Positions 7,867 through 18,075 of a stretch of DNA of 64,000 nucleotides are shown one piece after another. The notes beneath the pieces are model-generated. The model did no database searches. It was not told the DNA's origin and saw nothing but the letters and a program-made list of their open reading frames with translations. Source of the stretch: an uncultured Fibrobacter sp. (GTDB taxonomy: Bacteria; Fibrobacterota; Fibrobacteria; Fibrobacterales; Fibrobacteraceae). Position numbers and translations under genes: made by a program. Positions within the stretch are counted from its first letter, which is position 1; the number at the start of each line of letters is the position of its first letter. The stretch lies in NCBI GenBank assembly GCA_946186895.1, contig CAMHOW010000002.1:1-64000 (forward strand), given 5' to 3'.

Positions 7867-9395
7867 TAGTTGAGGGGAATCTGGCCCACAAAGTTAAAGT
7901 ATACCCCCGAAACATAGTCCGGAGAATACGCCCAGCCCACTTCCATGGAAATCATATAGAAAGTGAAGAATCCGCCCAAATGGGACATCGGCATGGTCGG
8001 GTCGTACATATAGGATTCACGCACGCCAAGTTCCCACTCACGGGCAGCCCCCATGAATATACCCATTTCGGCAAGGGCGATGGGATAGAATCCCACTTCC
8101 AGATACCTTGTCTCTGTTTCCTGGACCCTTCCGTAAGAAACTACATCGGGCACTTCGGCACTCATCCAGTAAAAAGCGCCACCGCCGCCGATACCTATAA
8201 ACCCTACGTCGCCCTGGAGTCTCACGGCCGCCGTCATGAACAGCTGCCCCCGGAAAAAGGACGTATCGGGAATCTCGTCATAGTCGCCAGTCCAGACATC
8301 CGGATGCTTTTCTCGCATGCCGTCTAGCGGGCCATCCAGGCCAAGGGACATGCCTATCCTAAGGAAAAACCTCACCAGGGAACCGGATGCGTCCGATCCG
8401 TTGGAGCCCGACGAAACGGAGCCGCCCGAGCCCCTACTTTTTCCAGACCAGCCCTTCCATTCAAGCCGACCATAGAGCCCTTTCCGGGATTCCTTTTCAG
8501 ACAGGATCACCTTGCCGTTGAAGCTCTCTTCCATGGAATTGCTATAGTAGATGTGCCCTGTAGAAAAATCATAACCGATAATCCGCTCTCCCCATATAAA
8601 CTGCTTGCTGAAAAGCCATTTCCCGTTCAAACGGTATTCGGCGCTGATTCCCTTTTTCAATACAAGCCAGAACATAGAGCCTTTTGACGCATAACCATCG
8701 GCAGGGTCTTGCAGGCCATAGATTCCAAAACCCTTGCTAGATTCCAGGCGCTGTCTGAAAAGTGGAGCCAGGTCTCCACTGCCATCAGAACGCATGATAT
8801 GTTCCTGACAGGTATTATACCATCTACGAACCATCTCCTCGAAGGCTTGCTTCCGCTCCCCATTCCACCTTATGCGGAACCGGTAGGCCACCTCTGTCCG
8901 TCCTTCGTCCAAAGGTTCAGGAATCACGTCTCCCGACACATCAAGAACCTTCGAAAGGTTGAAATCACCCAGCGGGAAGGCATCATAGCAGGCCTCGATG
9001 GCGGCACGCTTGTCGTCCATGGCCACCCCAAGCCTAAGGGAATTCATCCTCACTTCGCCGGTCAGTTGCGTGTATCGCGCCTCAAAATTGGGCAGTTCCA
9101 CCTCGTAAAAACGTTGGCATTGGTCATCCAGCATTTCTGACAGGGAAATCTCGCCACACCTATCATTCAGTTCGGCAATTTCCGATGCCTGTTCCCACAG
9201 CCGGTAAAGCTCTTGCTTGGAAGATTCATCTAGCCTATCGGCGTTCATCCTTTTCAGTTCATCTAGATGGGCGCGCACGTCATCGACCGATATCGACGAC
9301 ACGTGCACCTGGGGGTTCGCCCAGGCACCAGCAGCAACAAGCGCCACCAACGAAAGGGCACGGCACGTGAATCTGAAAAAACGGAATACACCCAT
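7866..9395 (-). CDS. Exported envelope protein of unknown function
   Basis: The 509-residue protein has a signal peptide MGVFRFFRFTCRALSLVALV..GAWA, which fixes the start at 9395; an extension to 9461 would put 22 odd residues in front. The first ~150 mature residues are helical and charged (DVRAHLDELKRMNADRL, SSKQELYRLWEQASEIAEL) with paired Cys. A Gly/Ser linker (SGKSRGSGGSVSSGSNGS) leads to a C-terminal ~170 residues rich in alternating Gly/aromatic strands, such as FIGIGGGGAFYW and LEVGFYPIALAEMGIF, that look like a small outer-membrane barrel. I do not recognise the family. It diverges from tgt, sharing a ~90-bp AT-rich promoter region. Confidence 0.65.
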   Translation of the reverse strand: MGVFRFFRFTCRALSLVALVAAGAWANPQVHVSSISVDDVRAHLDELKRMNADRLDESSKQELYRLWEQASEIAELNDRCGEISLSEMLDDQCQRFYEVELPNFEARYTQLTGEVRMNSLRLGVAMDDKRAAIEACYDAFPLGDFNLSKVLDVSGDVIPEPLDEGRTEVAYRFRIRWNGERKQAFEEMVRRWYNTCQEHIMRSDGSGDLAPLFRQRLESSKGFGIYGLQDPADGYASKGSMFWLVLKKGISAEYRLNGKWLFSKQFIWGERIIGYDFSTGHIYYSNSMEESFNGKVILSEKESRKGLYGRLEWKGWSGKSRGSGGSVSSGSNGSDASGSLVRFFLRIGMSLGLDGPLDGMREKHPDVWTGDYDEIPDTSFFRGQLFMTAAVRLQGDVGFIGIGGGGAFYWMSAEVPDVVSYGRVQETETRYLEVGFYPIALAEMGIFMGAAREWELGVRESYMYDPTMPMSHLGGFFTFYMISMEVGWAYSPDYVSGVYFNFVGQIPLN

Positions 9396-9485
9396 ATAAT
9401 CAACGAGAATGTAACTTTTTTCTTTATATATCGATATAAATCCTAAAAAAATAAAGTGCATAAATACTTATCTTTGTAAAACTAG

Positions 9486-10625
<1,140 letters not shown>

Positions 10626-10644
10626 ACACTAGCTGGACTCGGTC

Positions 10645-11550
10645 TTGCTCAATTCCATCTACATCGAGATTACCGACACCTGCAACCTGCATTGCAGTTT
10701 CTGCCCCTGCGGAAAGCAATCCCAGGCCTCCACGGGGCCTTCTGCAAAAGCGCGCGACTTTATGGACTCCGCCCTCTTTGAGCGCTGTATCCGGCAAGCG
10801 GCCCTCCATGCCGAAAACGTCTATTTTCACATTCTGGGGGAACCCACGCTCCACCCCGGATTTGTCCATTACCTTAAGGCCCTTGAAACGACACCGTTAA
10901 AGTTGAACCTGACCACCAACGGCACCACCATTGCACGGGTCGGCAAGCATCTGCTACAAAGCGAGGCCCTCAGGCAGGTCAACTTTTCCACTCACGCCTA
11001 CGGGGAACTGGAACCAGCACATGCCGAGAAACACCTGCAAGACGTGCTGGATTTCTGCCAGATGGCCCTTGCCACAAGGCCGGACCTGTACATCAATCTC
11101 CGGCTATGGAACGCCGGCGACTTTCCCGATGCTCTCCGCCAGAAGGAATGGAACCAATTCCTGATCACGCAGGTTACCCGCACTTTTGACCTTGACGGGG
11201 ACACTGCACCAGACATGGATCATTTCTGTAGCCGCCACAAGAGTTTCCCTGTCAAGGGCAGACTCTACCTGCACCAGGATTCCCGCTTTGATTGGCCCGG
11301 ATTCGGCAACGAAAATACAGCCGGCACCTGCCATGCCCTGGAAACCCATGTGGGCATACTACACGACGGGCGTGTAGTAGCCTGTTGCCTTGATCACGAG
11401 GGAAAAATCACCCTAGGGGACATCCGCAAACAAGAGCTGGACGAAATACTGAAAAGCCCTCTCGCCTTGTCAATGCGGGAGGGATTCCAAAAACGGGAAC
11501 TACGGCACCCGCTATGCAAAAAATGCACTTTTTGCAGGCGATTTAAGTAG
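10645..11550 (+). CDS. Radical SAM enzyme with SPASM-like C-terminus
   Basis: A 301-residue protein with the radical SAM cluster motif C13-x3-C17-x2-C20 (CNLHCSFC), a following GEPTLHP, and a Cys-rich end (CHALETHVGILHDGRVVACC...CKKCTFC) like the auxiliary-cluster SPASM domains of peptide- or sugar-modifying enzymes. The start appears to be TTG at 10645; there is no ATG close by in frame that keeps the Cys motif. It sits 19 bp after tgt and 16 bp before the sensor kinase, so it is almost surely in that operon. The substrate is unknown; a peptide or RNA modification is possible but not shown. Confidence 0.8.
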   Translation: MLNSIYIEITDTCNLHCSFCPCGKQSQASTGPSAKARDFMDSALFERCIRQAALHAENVYFHILGEPTLHPGFVHYLKALETTPLKLNLTTNGTTIARVGKHLLQSEALRQVNFSTHAYGELEPAHAEKHLQDVLDFCQMALATRPDLYINLRLWNAGDFPDALRQKEWNQFLITQVTRTFDLDGDTAPDMDHFCSRHKSFPVKGRLYLHQDSRFDWPGFGNENTAGTCHALETHVGILHDGRVVACCLDHEGKITLGDIRKQELDEILKSPLALSMREGFQKRELRHPLCKKCTFCRRFK

Positions 11551-11566
11551 TATATTTAGGATAACC

Positions 11567-13951
11567 ATGAACGAAGTATTATTCATATATTCCCCGATCA
11601 CCCTGGTACTTTCACTGGTCGCAATCATCCTTGCGTCCTCGTATTCCACGATGCTGGGCCAAAAAATCAAGGTTTCGCAACTCCCGTTTGCCGTACGCCA
11701 CCTTGTTATCACCATCGTACTCTGGAACATCCTCTGCTTTATCGGAACCCTATTCTTCAGCGGGGATCACCCCGGAATCGGCGGACAGGTGGTCTTTGGC
11801 CTACAAGCAATGATTTGGGTACAAGCGGGAAATGTCATCTACAGGGTCGCTCAAGTAAACGTTCATGCCCAATCCCATCCTATTTGGAACTACTTCAATA
11901 TCATAGGAATCGTCGCAGCAGCGGCGGCTTTCATTGTCCTTTGCATTTCTCCCGCCACAATCACCGGCATTTCTGTATTTGGGCACCATCCCTTCGCCAT
12001 CCATCCGAATTTTGTCCTGTATAGCATTATCTTCTTTGTTTTTGTTTTCCCGGAACTTTTCCGCGCGATCTTCATCTTGCTACGGAATGCCCTGCAAACT
12101 AGCGACCAGGCCCAGAGCCAGATTAGCATCTACATGATGGGCGCCCTCTGCTTTTTTGTCATAATCCCACTGCTTTTTGACTTTGTATTCCCAATCATCC
12201 TGGATTTCCGCAATGCCAGCCGTACAACCCACTTTATGTTGTGGTACCAATACTCCTACATTTTTTTGACTATCATCTGCGGACAGTACTACACCTCTAT
12301 ATCCTTTAAGAACAAGAGTGCCTCATGGTTCCTAGACAAGCTTAGACACGACTTGGGAGACTGCTTTTTCACTTATGGAAACGACGGCCGAATTCTCACG
12401 GCAAACCCCGCAGCAGAGACTCTTTTCCACATGGCCGAAATCAACATGCAGCAAATGAAAATTCAGGATCTGCTGCCCGAACTAGATTTTGATAAAGAAG
12501 GCACAAAAAGCAATGTCAAGGTAGCCATTCTAAACGAACAGCACACATTCAATGTAAGTGTCTATCGTATCCAAAAATCCATGACAACCTTCACCAACGT
12601 GCTCCTACTGAGCGACCAAAGTAATTCGCTATTCTACAAGCAGCGCATTGAATCCCTGAACGCCCAGTTTGCCGAATACAAACAGGACCTCTTGCGTTAT
12701 CAAGACCGACTGGAAAGTTCTCAAAAGAAATCTAACGAAAACGAGAACTTCCTCAACACCCTTATCAACGCCCTGCCCTTCCAGTTCTGGGCAAAGAACG
12801 AACACGGCGTCTACATGGCCCAAAACCAGAAGGACTTGAGTAAGCGCGGGAACCTGTTTCACACCACCGACGAGACAGAGGACATCTCGAGCTATGAAAT
12901 TGAGGCAAGGGAAAAGGGCAATCCCAACAGCCACACCAGCTACGAGCTTATTGATGGTGAAGAAATATCCGAAGACGAAGCCAACAGACTAATTAATTCC
13001 GGAAAGTTCGTCGCTATTTTTGAAAAAATGTTTATTCCCATTCTCTCGAAGCATTCGCCCTACAAGGTTATCGGCATCAAGATCGACATGACCGACCAGA
13101 AGCGACTGGAAAGAGAAAGAAACATTCTCCAGGAACAGAAGAACATCCATTCTCGCCTAGAAGAGCTGGGCACCCTTTGCGGGGCTTTTGCTCACGACTA
13201 CAATAATATCCTGGGTTCTCAAATCGGTTTCTGCCAGCTGGCAACAGAAATGCTTGGCGCCATACAGGCCGAAAAGGTTGACGACGAAATCAAGAAGAAG
13301 ATTTCCACCGCCGGAAATTTCGTAGCCGAAGCCACCAAGGCAGCCCAACGCGGAAAGGTATCTCTGGAAGAACTGCTGAACACCATCCGCGGGCAGGCCA
13401 AGACCACCGGTGACGTCATCGTTTTCGCCCCCTACATGATAATCGATGACGTCAAAAAGAAAATATCCCTCACACTACCGCCCAACATTTCCATTGTCTC
13501 CGACACGATTAACAAATCCCTCCGCATTTCGGGAATCCCTGCCGCCCTGGACCGCATCATCAGCAACCTTTCAAACAATGCTTTGTTCGCCATGAAGGAG
13601 ATGGGCGGAACCCTCACCTTTGGCCTCGAGAAAGCGGTATTGACACAACAGTTGATTACGCCCTACGCGCCCCCTATCCCCCCCGGACAATACGCCAAGT
13701 TTACCATCGCGGACACCGGCACCGGCATGGATTCCAACACGCTAGAGCGTATCTTCTCGCCATTCTTCACCACAAAAGCACCCGGCGAAGGCCTGGGTCT
13801 AGGCCTTTCTTCGGCCCTTCGACTCCTAAAAGAGGGAAATGCCTATTTAACCGTACAAACAAGACTTGGCGAAGGAACCATTTTTAATCTATATTGGTCA
13901 TTGTATAACGAATCTCAAGGGGAAGAAAATGTCCACAGTTCTAATCATTGA
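11567..13951 (+). CDS. Membrane sensor histidine kinase with PAS-like region
   Basis: The N-terminal ~230 residues contain about seven hydrophobic helices, as in 7TM sensor regions. They are followed by a PAS-like segment (DLGDCFFTYGNDGRILTANPAAETLF) and a second PAS-like part near FWAKNEHGVYMAQNQ. The kinase core has the phospho-acceptor His543 in LCGAFAHDYNNILG, an N box (NLSNNALFAM), a G1 box (IADTGTGMD) and GEGLGLGLSSALRL. The AHDYNN form of the H box is typical of kinases that also act on stand-alone receivers. The CheY-like gene overlaps the 3' end by 23 bp, indicating translational coupling. Signal unknown. Confidence 0.92.
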   Translation: MNEVLFIYSPITLVLSLVAIILASSYSTMLGQKIKVSQLPFAVRHLVITIVLWNILCFIGTLFFSGDHPGIGGQVVFGLQAMIWVQAGNVIYRVAQVNVHAQSHPIWNYFNIIGIVAAAAAFIVLCISPATITGISVFGHHPFAIHPNFVLYSIIFFVFVFPELFRAIFILLRNALQTSDQAQSQISIYMMGALCFFVIIPLLFDFVFPIILDFRNASRTTHFMLWYQYSYIFLTIICGQYYTSISFKNKSASWFLDKLRHDLGDCFFTYGNDGRILTANPAAETLFHMAEINMQQMKIQDLLPELDFDKEGTKSNVKVAILNEQHTFNVSVYRIQKSMTTFTNVLLLSDQSNSLFYKQRIESLNAQFAEYKQDLLRYQDRLESSQKKSNENENFLNTLINALPFQFWAKNEHGVYMAQNQKDLSKRGNLFHTTDETEDISSYEIEAREKGNPNSHTSYELIDGEEISEDEANRLINSGKFVAIFEKMFIPILSKHSPYKVIGIKIDMTDQKRLERERNILQEQKNIHSRLEELGTLCGAFAHDYNNILGSQIGFCQLATEMLGAIQAEKVDDEIKKKISTAGNFVAEATKAAQRGKVSLEELLNTIRGQAKTTGDVIVFAPYMIIDDVKKKISLTLPPNISIVSDTINKSLRISGIPAALDRIISNLSNNALFAMKEMGGTLTFGLEKAVLTQQLITPYAPPIPPGQYAKFTIADTGTGMDSNTLERIFSPFFTTKAPGEGLGLGLSSALRLLKEGNAYLTVQTRLGEGTIFNLYWSLYNESQGEENVHSSNH

Positions 13952-14303
13952 TGACGACACCCAATTCAATCTGATGCTCAAATCGGCATTGGAAATCAAG
14001 GGGTACGAGGTGTCTACCGCTGCCAACGGGAAAGAAGGCAAGGCCCTTTACCAGAACAAGAAATTCGACGTGATCATCACCGATATCATCATGCCCGACG
14101 TAGACGGCTACGAAGTCATTCTGGACCTCCGCCGTATGGGCATGAGCGACCGGACCATCGCCGTAAGCGGTGGCGGACGCACGGCCGCTGATGACTACCT
14201 GGTAACCGCCCAGCACTTTGATGTGGCGGCCACGTTCAACAAGCCTATAGATTTGCAGGCCCTCCGCGACAAGGTGGACGAAATCATCAAAAGCCATAGC
14301 TAA
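13929..14303 (+). CDS. Single-domain response regulator (CheY-like)
   Basis: A 124-residue receiver with acidic pocket IIDDD (8-10), phospho-acceptor Asp52 in VIITDIIMPDVDGYE, and the conserved Lys105 in FNKPID. There is no output domain. I chose the ATG at 13929 because AAGGGGAAG lies just upstream and it starts exactly at the receiver strand. It overlaps the end of the kinase gene and is 3 bp from the NtrC-type gene. It may be the phosphate receiver or sink for the neighbouring kinase. Confidence 0.93.
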   Translation: MSTVLIIDDDTQFNLMLKSALEIKGYEVSTAANGKEGKALYQNKKFDVIITDIIMPDVDGYEVILDLRRMGMSDRTIAVSGGGRTAADDYLVTAQHFDVAATFNKPIDLQALRDKVDEIIKSHS

Positions 14304-14306
14304 TCT

Positions 14307-15743
14307 ATGAACGTCCTGATCGCCGATTCAGACGACTCCTTTATCAGCGACATACGGAATTCCTGGTCCCTAAGCGACACGGAGCTTGTACTCTGTAGCG
14401 ATACGGAATCCCTAATGCCCCTCGTCAAGAAAAACTCTATAGACCTTGCGTTTATAGAGGTACCTCTGCTGACACACTCCAACATGGACATGGTCAGTTT
14501 CTTGAAAGAAAAGAACCCGGGCATCGAGATTTTTGTACTCTGCGACAACAAGAACTGGCCCGGCGCTACCAGCGCCGTAGCAAGGGGCGCCAACAGTTTT
14601 TTGATGAAGCCGGCTACAGTGGAACAGCTGGAAGACATCGCCAAGAAAATACAGGCCCAGCAGCAGAACCAGTCCACCCACCAGCTCATGGAATCCCAGG
14701 TTTTGGACAGTCTCCTGGGAGACACCCCCGAGATGCGTAAAATTCTCAAGACGGTCTACAAGATTGCCCCTACCACCAGTACCGTCCTGATTACCGGAGA
14801 ATCCGGTTCCGGCAAGGAATTCTTGGCCAACGTAATCCACCGCTACAGCAAACGGGCCAACTCCCCCTTCGTAGCGGTTAACTGCGGAGCCATTCCCGAA
14901 AACCTTATCGAGAGCGAACTCTTCGGAAGCAAGAAGGGCTCCTACACGGGTTCCACCGCCGACAAGAAGGGCCTTTTTGAATCTGCCAATGGAGGAACCC
15001 TCTTCCTGGACGAAGTGGGCGAACTCTCCCCCGCCACCCAGGTCAAGCTCCTGCGCTTTCTGCAGAGTCACGAAATCCGCAGGGTGGGCGAAACCGAGGC
15101 TCGCTATCTGGATGTACGCATCGTAGCAGCCACCAACCGGGATTTACAACTGGCCATGGAGGACGGACGATTCCGCGAAGACCTGTACTACAGGTTGAAC
15201 ACCTTCCACCTGCACCTGCCACCCCTCAGAGAACGCCGGCAAGTCATCCCGACCCTGGTTCATTACTTTGTCCTAAAGAACAAGGAACTGACCGGAAAAG
15301 AAATTACCGAGCTGGAACCTGCAGCCCAGTACGCCCTTTCCAAGTACGCCTATCCCGGAAACATCCGCGAGCTGGAAAACATCATAGAGCACGCCATTGT
15401 ACTTTCCGAAAATGGAGTCATCCGTCTAGAAGACCTGCCCGAAAATGTGCAGGAAGAGGCCCGCGAAAAGACCCTGGCCATTTCGCACCAGAAAGAGGAT
15501 GCAGAAGTCGTTGCCATACCATTGCAATCTACAATGACTTCTACCAAGGCGGACCCCTCTCGCAAAAAAGACGACGAGGACTCAGGCGACATCCTTTCAC
15601 TAGAAGAAATGGAACGCAGACATATACTCCACGCCCTAAGTGTGTGCAAGAACAACAAGACAGAAGTCTGCAAAAAACTTGGTATAAGCCGAGCCACCCT
15701 CTGGCGCAAGCTTAAAGAATTACAGATTCCCGTAGAAGACTAG
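14307..15743 (+). CDS. Sigma-54-dependent activator with degenerate receiver (NtrC type)
   Basis: 478 residues: receiver (1-115), AAA+ domain (~135-370) and Fis-type HTH (~440-475, NNKTEVCKKLGISRATLWRKL). The AAA+ part has Walker A GESGSGKE (164-171) and Walker B TLFLDEVGEL (~231-240). The receiver is unusual: the acceptor position is Glu51 (LAFIEVP) instead of Asp, while Lys101 (FLMKPA) and the acidic N-terminal pair are kept. The sigma-54 contact loop is GSYTGS (211-216) rather than GAFTGA. It follows the CheY-like gene by 3 bp. The Glu may mimic phosphorylation or make the protein independent of the kinase. The stop codon shares the palindrome CTAG with the convergent methyltransferase. 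Confidence 0.92.
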   Translation: MNVLIADSDDSFISDIRNSWSLSDTELVLCSDTESLMPLVKKNSIDLAFIEVPLLTHSNMDMVSFLKEKNPGIEIFVLCDNKNWPGATSAVARGANSFLMKPATVEQLEDIAKKIQAQQQNQSTHQLMESQVLDSLLGDTPEMRKILKTVYKIAPTTSTVLITGESGSGKEFLANVIHRYSKRANSPFVAVNCGAIPENLIESELFGSKKGSYTGSTADKKGLFESANGGTLFLDEVGELSPATQVKLLRFLQSHEIRRVGETEARYLDVRIVAATNRDLQLAMEDGRFREDLYYRLNTFHLHLPPLRERRQVIPTLVHYFVLKNKELTGKEITELEPAAQYALSKYAYPGNIRELENIIEHAIVLSENGVIRLEDLPENVQEEAREKTLAISHQKEDAEVVAIPLQSTMTSTKADPSRKKDDEDSGDILSLEEMERRHILHALSVCKNNKTEVCKKLGISRATLWRKLKELQIPVED

Positions 15744-16690
15744 ACTTCTACAAGGGTCGCCACTAGGGAGCTTTCCTTGGTGCGGCCTGAACCCACAAAG
15801 TCTATTCCCTGGGAACGGCTCCAAGCCGTCCGAGCGTTAGGGCAAACTTGACGAACAGATGCGAGAACATCCGCCGAAAACTTTTCCAAGACGAACTCGC
15901 TGTAGTTGGAGCTCACCATAAAGAAGGCTTCCTCATTCAGCAACCCAGCGCATTGCTTTACCAGGGGCATCAGGTGTTCACGAACATTGAAGTTGCCACC
16001 CTTGAACCGGGCAAAGCTAGGCGGGTCCAACACGATGCCGTCGAATTTCAAGCCCTTCTTCAAGGCCCACTGCACATATTCCAGGGCAGAGCCCCTAAAA
16101 AACTCACCTGGCCGCAAGTCCAAGCCATTCAGGGCGTAATTCTCGCGACCCTTATCCAAAATCTTTCCGCTGATGTCCGCATTGGTGGCAATTTCAGCTC
16201 CGCCCAGGCGGGCATGAACAGAGAAAGAGCATGTATAGCTGAACAAGTTCAAAAACCTCGGTCCAGTACGCTCACCCACTTCCAGGCGCACGTCCCGCAT
16301 ATCCAGGAACAGCCCCGGGTTTACCGTGTCCAGCAGGTCCACATGAAAACGGGCCTTGCCCTCGCGGACAATACCTACGGCCTGCTCCGGCGTACCGACA
16401 AGCACATCCATGCGGGGGTGTTCCAGGGAACGGCCCGAAGGATCGGTGCGGAATTTCGCCACCAGAAATTCCGGCTGGAACAAGTCCAGAACCGCTTTTT
16501 TAATTTGTTCAAAATTCTTCAACGCATCCGCAGAAAAGAACTGCAACTGGAAACGTTCACCGAACTTGTCCAGCGTCACGCCCGGGATTCCATCGCCAAC
16601 ACCATTAAAAAGGCGGTAAGCATCGGTCACCTCTTCTAGAGATGTCCTCAAGCTCGCCGCCCTGCGGAAAATGTCAATTAAGCTAGACAA
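15740..16690 (-). CDS. Class I SAM-dependent rRNA methyltransferase (RlmI/RlmK-like)
   Basis: 316 residues resembling 23S rRNA (cytosine-C5) methyltransferases of the RlmI type but without the usual N-terminal PUA domain. It opens in the EEHRE-like linker region (YRLFNGVGDGIPGVTLDKFGE). Motifs include the SAM-binding FLNLFSYTCSFSVHA, NADISGKIL, the catalytic-site motif LDPPSFARFKGG, and GLFLDMRDVR. The start is probably TTG at 16690 with AAGG five bases upstream; no ATG fits. It converges with the NtrC-type gene, overlapping by 4 bp. Specific target base not determinable. Confidence 0.85.
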   Translation of the reverse strand: MSSLIDIFRRAASLRTSLEEVTDAYRLFNGVGDGIPGVTLDKFGERFQLQFFSADALKNFEQIKKAVLDLFQPEFLVAKFRTDPSGRSLEHPRMDVLVGTPEQAVGIVREGKARFHVDLLDTVNPGLFLDMRDVRLEVGERTGPRFLNLFSYTCSFSVHARLGGAEIATNADISGKILDKGRENYALNGLDLRPGEFFRGSALEYVQWALKKGLKFDGIVLDPPSFARFKGGNFNVREHLMPLVKQCAGLLNEEAFFMVSSNYSEFVLEKFSADVLASVRQVCPNARTAWSRSQGIDFVGSGRTKESSLVATLVEV

Positions 16691-16812
16691 CAGACCTTAA
16701 TATAAATTTTTCTAGGTCATTAATCGTGGGACTTTCGCCCTTCAGGCTCAAGTCCTTGACTCGTCGACTCGGTCATAGAAAAATGCTAGCATTTTTCTAC
16801 GACACTCGCCTC
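16691..16812. other. Intergenic region with perfect 24-bp palindrome
   Basis: Between the aldolase stop and the methyltransferase start. At 16776-16799 two 12-base arms, TAGAAAAATGCT and its exact complement, abut with no spacer. Read on the minus strand this could act as a weak terminator for the aldolase gene (short GC core, T5 tract) or as a protein-binding site. Confidence 0.6.
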
Positions 16813-17754
16813 CTAGTCATTCATCATATGATCGTAGAACTTGCGGTACATATCCTTTTCCGGAGTCTTACGAACGGCAATGGCGTCTTGCGGATGGCGG
16901 TTCAGCATACCCGTAATCATCTGCGGAATAATGTAACCCCATTCGTACTTGTCGCGGAGCGGCAAGAACAGTTCCTGGATAGCATCCAGCACCGGACGCA
17001 AGTCATACTTCGGATTCTTGAGGAAGCTGAGCAAAAGTTCAGTGGTGCAGTTACCAGCGCCACGGCCCATGCCAGAAACAGAACCGTCAAGGTAATCCAC
17101 ATGGTTGATGATGGCCTGGATAGTATTGCTAAAGGCCAGCTGCTGGTTGTTGTGACCGTGGAAACCGAATTTCTTGTTCTTCACGATACCCTTATAGCGG
17201 GCCAGCTCCTTGTCAATATCTTCCTGATAGAACGCACCGAAGCTGTCGACCAGGTAAAGCACGTCGGCCTTGCATTCTTCTTGCACCTGGTGGAGCGCCT
17301 CGTCCAGTTCCGGACCGCGATCACGGCTCACCGCCATGATGTTGAGAGTAGTCTCGTAACCCATGTCATGGAAGGTGTTCACCATATCGATACCCTTGTC
17401 GATATTCTTCACATAGCTTGCCACGCGGAACATCTGGTAGGGGCTCTCGCTAGCAGGCTTCACGGCATCCATGTTCACGCGGCCCACGTCGGCCATCACG
17501 GCCATCTTCATCTTGGACTCGATACCGTCCTTCACTTTCCAGAGCAGATCATCGTCGCAGAACTTCCACGGACCGTATTCCTTGGGGTCGAACAGGTCGG
17601 GGGAATTCTTGTAGCCCATTTCCATGTAGTCGATACCGGCGGCAGAAAGGAGGGTGTAGAGACGGCGGACGAATTCCAGGGAGAAGTCGTGCTTGTTGAC
17701 AAGGCCGCCGTCGCGGATGGTGCAGTCGAGGACTTTGATGCTTTCGTAGTACAT
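16813..17754 (-). CDS. DRE-TIM metallolyase-type aldolase
   Basis: The 313-residue protein has the HMGL-like TIM-barrel signature: DCTIRDGG at residues ~10-17 (metal-binding Asp), Lys/Arg-rich active-site strands, and FHGHNNQQLA with the two metal-binding His. The family includes 4-hydroxy-2-oxovalerate aldolases, isopropylmalate and homocitrate synthases. It lacks a second domain, so it most resembles a stand-alone aldolase-domain protein. Substrate unknown. The strong codon bias leaves a long shadow frame on the opposite strand. It is transcribed alone on the minus strand, divergent from mqnC. Confidence 0.8.
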   Translation of the reverse strand: MYYESIKVLDCTIRDGGLVNKHDFSLEFVRRLYTLLSAAGIDYMEMGYKNSPDLFDPKEYGPWKFCDDDLLWKVKDGIESKMKMAVMADVGRVNMDAVKPASESPYQMFRVASYVKNIDKGIDMVNTFHDMGYETTLNIMAVSRDRGPELDEALHQVQEECKADVLYLVDSFGAFYQEDIDKELARYKGIVKNKKFGFHGHNNQQLAFSNTIQAIINHVDYLDGSVSGMGRGAGNCTTELLLSFLKNPKYDLRPVLDAIQELFLPLRDKYEWGYIIPQMITGMLNRHPQDAIAVRKTPEKDMYRKFYDHMMND

Positions 17755-18075
17755 GATAAATTAGGGGTTAGGGGTTGATTTTTGTTCGCAGGGGAATTTA
17801 GAATAACAAAAAGGCAAAATCAACAGCACCGTCAAAATTTAATCAAATTTCTCTATTTTTAACGCTAATTTTGCGTAGACATTGACAAAATACCCTAATT
17901 TCACGTCTGTTGCGCCTTCATTTCGGTATAATAAGGGTCAAATAAATCCAGCATTCCAAATCCACTACCTTTTCTTGCATTTTATTTCTACGCACTTTTT
18001 GCGTATAATTTATAACAAGCTCTTCCGCATTTCACATTTCCCCTACCTCATCTCACATTTCTATCTTTCTCCCCG
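17755..18075. promoter_or_regulatory. Divergent promoter region (aldolase / mqnC)
   Basis: About 320 bp, AT-rich, without a gene. It has TATAAT-like boxes facing mqnC (TATAATAAG near 17931 and TATAAT at 18004-18009) but no convincing -35 at standard spacing, and TTGACA near 17882 without a matching -10. A TTAGGGGTTAGGGGTT stretch lies next to the aldolase start. No transcript start can be fixed. Confidence 0.4.

Noticed and set aside
10645-11550. Queuosine pathway radical SAM enzyme (QueE) next to tgt
   Set aside because: QueE is shorter and has a CxxxCxxC variant in a different context; this protein has an additional C-terminal Cys cluster of the SPASM kind.
16726-17778. 350-codon open frame on the + strand
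   Set aside because: Antisense to the DRE-TIM aldolase, which has its metal-binding motifs intact.
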